From assembly GCA_937983015.1 (NCBI GenBank), contig CALKAK010000099.1:1-5371 (forward strand): a DNA stretch of 5,371 bases, given 5' to 3'. The DNA is from an uncultured Bacillaceae bacterium. Lineage in GTDB: Bacteria > Bacillota > Bacilli > Bacillales > Caldibacillaceae. Position numbers and translations under genes: made by a program. The notes under the pieces were generated by a model, which ran no database searches, was not told the DNA's origin, and was given only the letters and a program-made list of their open reading frames with translations. Positions 1-5,134 of the stretch are shown in pieces; within the stretch, counting starts at the first letter, position 1; each line of letters opens with the position of its first letter.

Positions 1-116
1 TTTTGGATGCCCCTTTTCGTGTTCAAGAACCTTGATAAATCAACATTCTTGATTACTCATAATTAAGTAAATTTACTTTTTGGAGAATCCCAACTCTTAA
101 AAACCAGGTAGAATGA
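1..116. other. Non-coding region downstream of ymdB
   Basis: No gene is supported here. It holds an imperfect inverted repeat at 23-52 (7-bp outer arms TTCTTGA-type, a 2-nt mismatch, 4-bp inner arms, loop 36-39) and a perfect 14-bp AT-rich palindrome at 65-78. Neither is followed by a T-run, so neither looks like an intrinsic terminator for ymdB, and the ymdB transcript may run on past the left edge. On the minus strand AAAAGGGG (17-10) lies 9 nt from the edge and could be the ribosome-binding site of a gene starting just outside. In B. subtilis that neighbour is spoVS, but nothing of it is visible. Confidence 0.5.
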
Positions 117-914
117 TCAATTAAATATAGACTGATCGTTATTGATTAAAATCCGATCGATGCGCTCGCAAAGTCCGGTTTTATCGTTCACTTTGATAAA
201 AACCCCACTGAGTTGGGTACGACCTTTTTTATAAACTTCAAATCGTTGTGGCATGTTCGTTAAAAATTTATTCAATACACCTTCTCGATCCATACCTAAA
301 ATCCCATCATATGGACCCGTCATACCGACATCTGTGATGTAACCGGTTCCGTTCGGCAAAATCCGGTTATCCGTCGTTTGGACATGGGTATGGGTGCCAA
401 CCACGGCAGAAACCTTTCCATCTAAAAACCAGGCAAGGGCCTGTTTCTCACTGGTTGCTTCAGCATGGAAATCGACGAAAATAATCGGCGTCCTTTTTCT
501 CGCTTCATTCACAAGTTCTTCCGCTTTTTTAAACGGGTCGTCAATCGCGGGCAGGAAGGTTCTGCCTTGTAAACTGATAATCGCTACTTCTAGCGAGTTT
601 GCTTTTAAGAAAATCATGCCTTGCCCCGGATTGTTATCCGGAAAATTGGCAGGCCGTACCAGATATTTCGCATCGTCAATAAAATCAAAGATCTCTTTAT
701 TATCCCACGTATGGTTTCCCATCGTGATCGCCTGAACGCCCCATTCTAAAAAATTGTGGTAAATTTTTTGCGTAATCCCCCTGCCACCGGCGGCATTTTC
801 GCCATTGACGATCGTGATTGTCGGGTGATATTTTTCTTTTAATTTCGGCAAATGTTCTTTCAACATGTTTCTACCCGGGGAGCCAACGATATCACCGATA
901 AACAAAATATTCAT
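117..914 (-). CDS. ymdB: YmdB-family di-metal 2',3'-cyclic nucleotide phosphodiesterase
   Basis: Cytosolic calcineurin-like metallophosphoesterase of the YmdB/DR1281 family. The family hydrolyses 2',3'-cyclic nucleotides in vitro; in B. subtilis it influences the choice between motility and biofilm formation. All expected metal ligands are visible: D8 (GDIVG), E39-N40 (NGENAAGG), N67-H68 (GNHTWD), H150 (DFHAEAT), H175 and H177 (GTHTHVQTTD), followed by DVGMTGP. The length of 265 aa compares with 264 in B. subtilis as I recall it. The ATG at 914 is chosen because MNILFIGDIVG is the family N-terminus and AAAGGGA lies just upstream; an in-frame TTG at 944 would add ten residues that the family lacks and has no ribosome-binding site. 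It follows rny on the same strand, 152 bp after its stop, across a terminator hairpin and a candidate promoter. The gene looks intact. Confidence 0.97.
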   Translation of the reverse strand: MNILFIGDIVGSPGRNMLKEHLPKLKEKYHPTITIVNGENAAGGRGITQKIYHNFLEWGVQAITMGNHTWDNKEIFDFIDDAKYLVRPANFPDNNPGQGMIFLKANSLEVAIISLQGRTFLPAIDDPFKKAEELVNEARKRTPIIFVDFHAEATSEKQALAWFLDGKVSAVVGTHTHVQTTDNRILPNGTGYITDVGMTGPYDGILGMDREGVLNKFLTNMPQRFEVYKKGRTQLSGVFIKVNDKTGLCERIDRILINNDQSIFN

Positions 915-952
915 ACAATTCCCTTTCATTTCTATATTTTTCAAAAAGATAA

Positions 953-961
953 GTTATACCA
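953..961 (-). promoter_or_regulatory. Candidate extended -10 promoter for ymdB
   Basis: The minus strand reads TGGTATAAC: an extended -10 (TGn) joined to TATAAC, one mismatch from TATAAT. No convincing -35 is present at 16-19 bp spacing; that region is the tail of the rny terminator. Transcription would start near 946, about 30 nt before the ymdB ATG. This is inferred from sequence only. Confidence 0.4.
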
Positions 962-981
962 CAAACGGCCTTGATATGCGG

Positions 982-1018
982 AAAAAGGGCTGACGGTTCT
1001 TTTCACCATCAACCCTTT
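982..1018 (-). terminator. Intrinsic terminator (possibly leaky) between rny and ymdB
   Basis: On the minus strand the arms 1018-1005 and 997-984 pair over 14 bp (two G-U wobbles, no mismatch) around a 7-nt loop (GAAAAGA). They run into five Ts (986-982), three of which are part of the stem, and then CC. It lies about 50 nt after the rny stop. The short T-run suggests incomplete termination, which would allow rny-ymdB co-transcription with reduced ymdB output. Confidence 0.75.
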
Positions 1019-1066
1019 CCTGCCAATCGAAATCCTGACGGTACGTTTGCGGTTCTAAGATGAGTC

Positions 1067-2629
1067 CTACTTGGCGTATTCAATCGCCCTTGTTTCCCGT
1101 ATAACCGTGACTTTAATCTGTCCGGGATAATCGAGCTCATTTTCGATTTGTTTGCGGATATCTCTCGCTAGACGGTGCGCACTCAAATCGTCAACCTCAT
1201 CCGGCTTGACGATAATTCTGATTTCCCGTCCTGCCTGAATCGCGTAACATTTTTCCACACCATCGTAAGCGATCGGAATTTCTTCTAGTTTTTCCAAACG
1301 GCGGATGTAATTCTCCAGGGATTCACTACGGGCACCCGGTCGGGCGGCAGAGAGGGCGTCAGCGGCTGCGACGAGAACCGCAATTACCGATGTCGGTTCC
1401 ACGTCCCCGTGATGGGAAGCTATACTGTTGATTACGACAGGATGTTCTTTATATTTCGTAGCAAGTTCTACACCGATTTCTACGTGACTACCTTCGATTT
1501 CGTGATCAACGGCTTTCCCGATATCGTGGAGAAGCCCGGCTCGTTTGGCTAATGTTACATCTTCACCGAGTTCTGCAGCCATCAATCCGGCAAGATGCGC
1601 AACTTCGATTGAGTGACTGAGAACATTTTGTCCATAGCTTGTACGATACTTGAGCCGACCGAGAATTTTAATGAGATCGGGATGGATGTGGTGTACGCCG
1701 ACATCAAATGTTGCTTGCTCACCCATCTCACGGATATGTTCATCGACTTCCCGGCGCGCTTTATCAACCATTTCCTCAATCCGACCTGGATGAATCCGAC
1801 CATCAGCGACGAGTTTTTCCAGCGCGATCCGGGCAACTTCCCGCCTGATCGGGTCAAAACCGGACAATATGACGGCTTCAGGTGTATCATCGATGATGAG
1901 ATCGATTCCAGTCAATGTCTCGAGCGTTCGAATGTTGCGTCCTTCTCTACCGATAATCCGCCCCTTCATCTCATCGTTGGGCAGGTTAACAACGGAGACC
2001 GTTGTTTCTGCAATATGATCGGTTGCACACCGCTGGATAGCAAGCGAAAGAATTTCTTTTGCATTTTTATCCGCTTCTTCTTTGATGCGCATTTCTGCTT
2101 CTTTAACGCGAAGGGCAATTTCTTGAGAAAGCTCTTCTTCAACCTCTTTAAGAATGATGGTTTTCGCTTCCTCTTTCGTCAAGTTAGCGATCCGTTCAAG
2201 TTCTTCTTGCTGTTTACGCACCATCTCTTCCACTTTGCTTTCCATCTCTTCAATATGCTGTTGTCTTTGGTCGAGAGAATCTTCTCTTTTATCAAGAGCT
2301 AATTCTTTTTTCTCTAGAAGTTCATCTTTCCGTTCCAGATTCTCTTCTTTTTGCAAAAGCCGGTTTTCCTGTCTCTGCAATTCACTCCTTCGTTCACGAA
2401 GCTCCTGTTCGGTTTCGGTACGAAGCCTGTGAATTTCATCCTTTGCCTCTAACAGCGCTTCTCTCCTTAAAGATTCCGCATCCCGTTTCGCATCTTCCAA
2501 AATACGTTCAGCGGCGTCTTTAGCGCCGGCGATTTTTGCTTCAGCAACGGATTTCCGGATCAAATACCCAGCAACAACACCACCGACAACAAGCAAAATG
2601 GAGATGATGACGTATATCCATGTAGACAT
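1067..2629 (-). CDS. rny: RNase Y, membrane-anchored endoribonuclease
   Basis: Initiates mRNA decay by endonucleolytic cleavage at the inner face of the cell membrane, and in B. subtilis works with the Y-complex (YlbF, YmcA, YaaT). Domains in order over 520 aa: N-terminal transmembrane helix (about 5-24), a long charged coiled coil rich in E, K, R and Q (about 28-195), a KH RNA-binding domain with GRIIGREG at 223-230, then an HD phosphohydrolase domain with H339, H368-D369 (LLHDIGK), H406-H407 and D424. The B. subtilis protein is also 520 aa and aligns end to end as I recall it. Of two adjacent ATG codons (2632 and 2629) I chose the second: it is 7 nt from AGGAGG, while the first is only 4 nt away. 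The frame stays open 46 codons further upstream to a TTG at 2770, but that extension has no ribosome-binding site and is not a family feature. No lesion seen. Confidence 0.98.
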   Translation of the reverse strand: MSTWIYVIISILLVVGGVVAGYLIRKSVAEAKIAGAKDAAERILEDAKRDAESLRREALLEAKDEIHRLRTETEQELRERRSELQRQENRLLQKEENLERKDELLEKKELALDKREDSLDQRQQHIEEMESKVEEMVRKQQEELERIANLTKEEAKTIILKEVEEELSQEIALRVKEAEMRIKEEADKNAKEILSLAIQRCATDHIAETTVSVVNLPNDEMKGRIIGREGRNIRTLETLTGIDLIIDDTPEAVILSGFDPIRREVARIALEKLVADGRIHPGRIEEMVDKARREVDEHIREMGEQATFDVGVHHIHPDLIKILGRLKYRTSYGQNVLSHSIEVAHLAGLMAAELGEDVTLAKRAGLLHDIGKAVDHEIEGSHVEIGVELATKYKEHPVVINSIASHHGDVEPTSVIAVLVAAADALSAARPGARSESLENYIRRLEKLEEIPIAYDGVEKCYAIQAGREIRIIVKPDEVDDLSAHRLARDIRKQIENELDYPGQIKVTVIRETRAIEYAK

Positions 2630-2633
2630 CATG

Positions 2634-2642
2634 TCACCTCCT
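2634..2642 (-). promoter_or_regulatory. Ribosome-binding site of rny with tandem ATG codons
   Basis: The minus strand carries AGGAGGTGA, a nearly full match to the 3' end of 16S rRNA, followed by C and ATGATG. Spacing from AGGAGG is 4 nt to the first ATG and 7 nt to the second, which favours the second and gives the usual 520-residue protein. Confidence 0.85.
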
Positions 2643-2803
2643 CTTGCTATGAACTTGTCAACATACATGTCGGCATATATGTTTCGAACATGCGAATTTT
2701 CTGGGCAGGTAAAAGGAAATATGACAAATTTCCGTCTCTGAGTCGTCAAGCAATGAAATAAAGTTGGCAATATTCAACAAAAAACTGTTAAATATACATA
2801 TTA
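2643..2803 (-). other. 5' leader of rny (about 165 nt)
   Basis: This lies between the predicted rny transcription start (near 2797) and its ribosome-binding site. It contains a short hairpin at 2715-2733 (GGAAAT/ATTTCC, 7-nt loop) and a 5-bp ATGTT/AACAT stem-loop around 2679-2692. A 14-codon frame in the last third ends 11 bases before AGGAGG but has no ribosome-binding site. I recognise no riboswitch or T-box. The length leaves room for post-transcriptional control, which is inference only. Confidence 0.4.
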
Positions 2804-2832
2804 ATTTTAAAGGTACGAAATTTCATTGTCAA
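2804..2832 (-). promoter_or_regulatory. Sigma-A promoter of rny
   Basis: On the minus strand a perfect -35 TTGACA (2832-2827) is followed after exactly 17 bp by -10 TAAAAT (2809-2804), one mismatch from consensus. The predicted start is near 2797. It is the best promoter match in the window and lies 159 bp downstream of the recA terminator, so rny does not depend on recA transcription. Confidence 0.85.
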
Positions 2833-2990
2833 GAAAATGCCGTTCCCATTGACCGTCCCTCTCTAGAAATAGCATAACATATTATCTTTTTAGTCTACAT
2901 AACATAATTACGTATGATCAATTTTTTGTTAACATAATATTATTATATTTAACAAAAGTGAGATTCACTTGTACGATGCTATTTTTTCAT
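2833..2990. other. AT-rich spacer between recA terminator and rny promoter
   Basis: No gene is visible. The stretch is very AT-rich, especially 2876-2955. A 6-bp hairpin at 2956-2970 (AAGTGA/TCACTT, 3-nt loop) lies about 20 nt past the recA terminator and is followed on the minus strand by TTG; it could be a weak backup terminator. Confidence 0.4.
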
Positions 2991-3024
2991 AAAAAAAGAC
3001 CACTTAACGATGTAAGTGATCTTT
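2991..3024 (-). terminator. Intrinsic terminator of recA
   Basis: On the minus strand the arms 3024-3013 and 3006-2995 pair over 12 bp with one G-U wobble around a 6-nt loop. The second arm runs into seven uninterrupted Ts (2997-2991). It begins 7 nt after the recA stop codon and is strongly directional: a T-run immediately follows the stem only on the minus strand. Confidence 0.93.
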
Positions 3025-3031
3025 CCCATCT

Positions 3032-4087
3032 TTATAAATTCAGTTCTTCCTGTTCCGTTGCCATATCCTCATCTATTACCGGAATTTCCGGTTCGTTTGT
3101 TTCCAATCCATAATAATCGCGAATTTTCTTCAAGATTTCGTGTTTCAGTTCCGGATTTTCCTTCAAATAGTGTTTCGCGTTTTCTCGCCCTTGACCGAGC
3201 CGTTCTCCCTCATAAGAGTACCAGGAACCGCTCTTTTGGATGATATCCAGTTCGGAACCGATATCCACAATTTCTCCTTCGAGGGAAATTCCTTCACCAT
3301 ACATGATATCCACTTCAGCGGATTTAAATGGTGGGGCTACTTTATTTTTTACGATCTTAATTTTCGTCCGGTTCCCGATAATTTCGCTTCCCTGTTTGAT
3401 CACTTCGGCTCTACGAACTTCCATGCGAATCGTACTGTAAAACTTCAGTGCCCGGCCACCGGGAGTGGTTTCAGGATTTCCGAACATGACGCCGATTTTT
3501 TCCCGTACTTGGTTGATGAAGATGGCGATTGTTTTTGATTTGTTCAAGGCACCGGATAATTTCCGCATCGCCTGGGACATAAGACGCGCTTGGAGACCCA
3601 TGTGGGAATCGCCCATTTCCCCCTCGATTTCCGCTTTAGGAACTAAAGCAGCAACCGAGTCAACAACGATTATGTCAATCGCACCACTGCGGACGAGGGC
3701 TTCAGCGATCTCTAAACCCTGTTCTCCAGTATCCGGCTGGGAGACGAGCAGCTCATCGATATTTACTCCGAGCTTCTGGGCATAGGACGGATCAAGGGCA
3801 TTTTCCGCATCGATAAACGCGGCATAACCACCGAGTTTCTGTACCTCAGCAATCGCATGTAGCGCAACCGTAGTTTTACCGGAACTTTCCGGACCGTAAA
3901 TTTCAATAATTCTTCCTCTTGGATAGCCACCGACACCCAGGGCAACATCAATGGCGATGGATCCGCTGGAGACCGTTGGAACTTTAATATCCGATTGTTC
4001 ACCCATTTTCATTATGGAACCTTTGCCGAACTGTTTTTCTATTTGTTTTAAAGCCTGGTCTAGTGCCGCCTGGCGTTCATTACCCAC
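3032..4087 (-). CDS. recA: RecA recombinase
   Basis: ATP-dependent DNA strand-exchange protein that forms filaments on single-stranded DNA, drives recombinational repair and triggers LexA self-cleavage. Visible features over 351 aa: Walker A GPESSGKT (65-72), catalytic E95 in [10 protein letters not shown], Walker B with D143 ([12 protein letters not shown]), L1 DNA loop around 157-164 (EMGDSHMG), L2 loop around 194-211 ending NPETTPGG, the KNKVAPPF segment (247-254) and an acidic C-terminal tail (about 330-351). B. subtilis RecA is about 348 aa. The start is the GTG at 4087, placed 7 nt after AGGAGG; the next in-frame Met is at residue 26, inside the conserved GKGSIMK segment. N96 replaces the His that follows the catalytic Glu in E. 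coli RecA; I believe some other Firmicutes share this. recA is divergent from the acetyltransferase gene and has its own LexA-box promoter and terminator. Confidence 0.99.
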   Translation of the reverse strand: MGNERQAALDQALKQIEKQFGKGSIMKMGEQSDIKVPTVSSGSIAIDVALGVGGYPRGRIIEIYGPESSGKTTVALHAIAEVQKLGGYAAFIDAENALDPSYAQKLGVNIDELLVSQPDTGEQGLEIAEALVRSGAIDIIVVDSVAALVPKAEIEGEMGDSHMGLQARLMSQAMRKLSGALNKSKTIAIFINQVREKIGVMFGNPETTPGGRALKFYSTIRMEVRRAEVIKQGSEIIGNRTKIKIVKNKVAPPFKSAEVDIMYGEGISLEGEIVDIGSELDIIQKSGSWYSYEGERLGQGRENAKHYLKENPELKHEILKKIRDYYGLETNEPEIPVIDEDMATEQEELNL

Positions 4088-4101
4088 TCATTTTCCTCCT
4101 C
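4088..4101 (-). promoter_or_regulatory. Ribosome-binding site and start region of recA
   Basis: AGGAGG (4100-4095) is followed by AAAATGA and the GTG start. An ATG at 4091-4089 lies only 3 nt from AGGAGG, is in another frame, and ends after three codons (ATG AGT GGG TAA), overlapping the first recA codons. The 7-nt spacing favours GTG. A 5-bp stem-loop (ACGAT/ATCGT, 4116-4129) lies 15 nt further upstream in the leader. Confidence 0.8.
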
Positions 4102-4174
4102 ATACAAATATTTTAACGATTTCTATCGTACGTCTTATACATTTTTTCGATTAATAACATTTTGTGGTATGTAC

Positions 4175-4196
4175 CGCTAATTCGCTATGTTCGCTA
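4175..4196. repeat. Three short direct repeats (CGCTA) in the recA leader
   Basis: On the plus strand CGCTA starts at 4175, 4183 and 4192, a period of 8-9 bp. The last two copies share the longer unit TTCGCTA. They fall about 7-30 nt downstream of the predicted recA transcription start. The last copy belongs to ATGTTCGC (4187-4194), which contains a LexA half-site and is an inverted copy of GCGAACAT at 4247-4254 in the operator. Function unknown. Confidence 0.5.
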
Positions 4197-4209
4197 AAGT
4201 ACTAAGTAT

Positions 4210-4238
4210 AATATAACGCTTTTTACGACCGTTGCCAA
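4210..4238 (-). promoter_or_regulatory. Sigma-A promoter of recA
   Basis: On the minus strand -35 TTGGCA (4238-4233, one mismatch from TTGACA), a 17-bp spacer and -10 TATATT (4215-4210). Transcription should start near 4203, giving a leader of about 115 nt. A LexA box lies 9 bp upstream of the -35. Confidence 0.75.
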
Positions 4239-4247
4239 GTATTTTGG

Positions 4248-4261
4248 CGAACATTTATTCG
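4248..4261. promoter_or_regulatory. LexA (DinR/Cheo) operator of recA
   Basis: The 14-mer CGAACATTTATTCG (minus strand CGAATAAATGTTCG) fits the Bacillus LexA box CGAAC-N4-GTTCG with one mismatch in the half-sites. The minus-strand form has the same CGAAT/GTTCG half-sites as the B. subtilis recA box as I recall it. Its place just upstream of the recA -35 supports SOS control of recA. A lone GTTCG half-site lies on the other side of the promoter at 4189-4193. Confidence 0.82.
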
Positions 4262-4416
4262 TGATTTTTCATGAAGAAAATCATGGGATTTTTCATTTTT
4301 TCCATGGGCATTTGCAATTTTTACCAATTAAAATTCGGAAATTAAATTTTAAAATTTATGAAAATATGATACTATTTTTCCAAAAGCATATGATTGTAGA
4401 AAGATATAGATTCTCC
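4262..4416. other. AT-rich intergenic region between divergent recA and acetyltransferase genes
   Basis: No gene seen. The region holds a 10-bp direct repeat, GATTTTTCAT, at 4263-4272 and 4287-4296 (24-bp period), a small hairpin over the first copy (4263-4282), a 16-bp perfect AT-only palindrome at 4343-4358, and the candidate acetyltransferase promoter. The A/T runs upstream of the recA operator could act as a curved or UP-like element; this is inference. Confidence 0.45.
4342..4370 (+). promoter_or_regulatory. Candidate promoter of the acetyltransferase gene
   Basis: -10 TATGAT (4365-4370, one mismatch) with a weak -35 TTAAAT (4342-4347, three of six) at 17 bp. The start would be near 4377, about 54 nt before the ATG. 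The 16-bp AT palindrome at 4343-4358 covers most of the -35 and spacer. Confidence 0.4.
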
Positions 4417-4433
4417 AGGAGGTCTAATGGATG
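4417..4433 (+). promoter_or_regulatory. Ribosome-binding site and start choice of the acetyltransferase gene
   Basis: AGGAGG (4417-4422) is 8 nt from the ATG at 4431, which opens the long frame. Another ATG at 4427, 4 nt from AGGAGG, is in a different frame and stops after eight codons. Spacing supports 4431. Confidence 0.85.
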
Positions 4434-4979
4434 TTAAAGTGGAAGATCGATGATAAAATCTCTCTCAGACCGATTGAGCTAAAAGACGCGGAACGGATCT
4501 TTCAATTAACGGATCGTCACCGCGACTATTTGCGTGAATGGTTACCCTGGGTAGACGGAACAAAAACAATACGTGATACAAAAGCGGTGATTAAAAAAAT
4601 GAGGAAAAGTCAAGAGGAAAAAAAGGGGATGACCTTCGTCATTCTATACGATAACGAGATAGTCGGTATAACAAGTTTCAATTCTTTTGATTGGCATAAT
4701 AAAATTACCTATATCGGTTATTGGCTTGCGGCAGATTATCAAGGAAAGGGGATCATGACCAAGGTTGTCCGGGCATTATGCAATTATGCCTTTATCGATT
4801 TACATTTAAATCGGATAGAAATCTGCGCTGCCGTAGACAATAAAAAAAGCCGTGCAATACCGGAACGGCTCGGATTCAAACTGGAAGGCATCCGCCGCAG
4901 TGCGGAATGGGTAAATGATCGTTTTGTCGATCATTGTATTTACGGTATGCTGGCAGAGGAATGGGTCACAAATAAATAG
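4431..4979 (+). CDS. GNAT-family N-acetyltransferase, RimJ/RimL (YdaF-like) type
   Basis: Predicted cytosolic acetyl-CoA-dependent N-acetyltransferase of 182 aa, a usual size for this group. Visible features: the N-terminal SLRPIELKDAERIFQL segment (11-26) typical of RimJ/RimL-like proteins, core strand YIGYWLA (94-100), the acetyl-CoA pyrophosphate loop QGKGI (104-108), and the motif B region NRIEICAAVDNKKSRAIPER (127-146) followed by LGFKLEGIRR. The overall pattern resembles B. subtilis YdaF. Relatives modify ribosomal protein N-termini, small amines or antibiotics, and the true substrate cannot be told from sequence. It is divergent from recA, with its own ribosome-binding site and a hairpin about 95 nt downstream, so it is probably monocistronic. 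No lesion is seen. I give no symbol because many paralogues share this architecture. Confidence 0.93.
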   Translation: MLKWKIDDKISLRPIELKDAERIFQLTDRHRDYLREWLPWVDGTKTIRDTKAVIKKMRKSQEEKKGMTFVILYDNEIVGITSFNSFDWHNKITYIGYWLAADYQGKGIMTKVVRALCNYAFIDLHLNRIEICAAVDNKKSRAIPERLGFKLEGIRRSAEWVNDRFVDHCIYGMLAEEWVTNK

Positions 4980-5074
4980 AAAAAACTTCACACAGAATCA
5001 AAAATATCATATTCATAAAAAATTGGTTGAAACGGTCATGGCAATTCTTGTCCCATTACGATGTGCTGAATTTG

Positions 5075-5095
5075 AAAAGGCTGATTCGGCCTTTT
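5075..5095. terminator. Short, probably bidirectional terminator between convergent genes
   Basis: AAAAGGCT (5075-5082) pairs with GGCCTTTT (5088-5095): 8 bp with one G-U wobble, 5-nt loop. The flanking A- and T-tracts let it work on either strand: plus-strand reading continues TTTTATTCTTC for the acetyltransferase, and minus-strand reading ends CCTTTTC, 40 nt after the stop of the remnant gene. The stem is short and the T-runs modest. Confidence 0.6.
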
Positions 5096-5134
5096 ATTCT
5101 TCGGCTATTTTCCGTAAAATATATTCGAATTTTA

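Noticed and set aside
915..944. Upstream TTG start for ymdB
   Set aside because: It adds ten residues before the conserved MNILFIGDIVG and lacks a ribosome-binding site; the ATG at 914 is preceded by AAAGGGA.
1613..2302. Plus-strand open frame of 229 codons antisense to rny
   Set aside because: It lies wholly over the conserved KH and coiled-coil coding sequence of rny, has no recognisable domain or ribosome-binding site, and its composition (F, S, R-rich) is what the reverse complement of a charged coiled coil gives.
2672..2694. Possible LexA box in the rny leader around CGAACATGC
   Set aside because: Only one half-site CGAAC is present; the second half does not match GTTCG at the required 4-bp spacing.
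2633..2770. N-terminal extension of RNase Y starting at TTG 2770
   Set aside because: The 46 extra residues have no ribosome-binding site and would place a soluble segment before the membrane anchor. The start at 2629 has a strong AGGAGG and gives the family length.
2929..2954. GTTAA...TTAAC AT-rich inverted repeat as an operator or origin element
   Set aside because: Only the outer 5 bp pair when the arms are aligned; the rest is AT-rich sequence with mismatches.
3801..3803. Asn instead of His after the RecA catalytic Glu (N96) as a functional defect
   Set aside because: All other RecA motifs are intact, and I believe the same [10 protein letters not shown] sequence occurs in other Firmicutes such as enterococci, so it is likely a normal variant.
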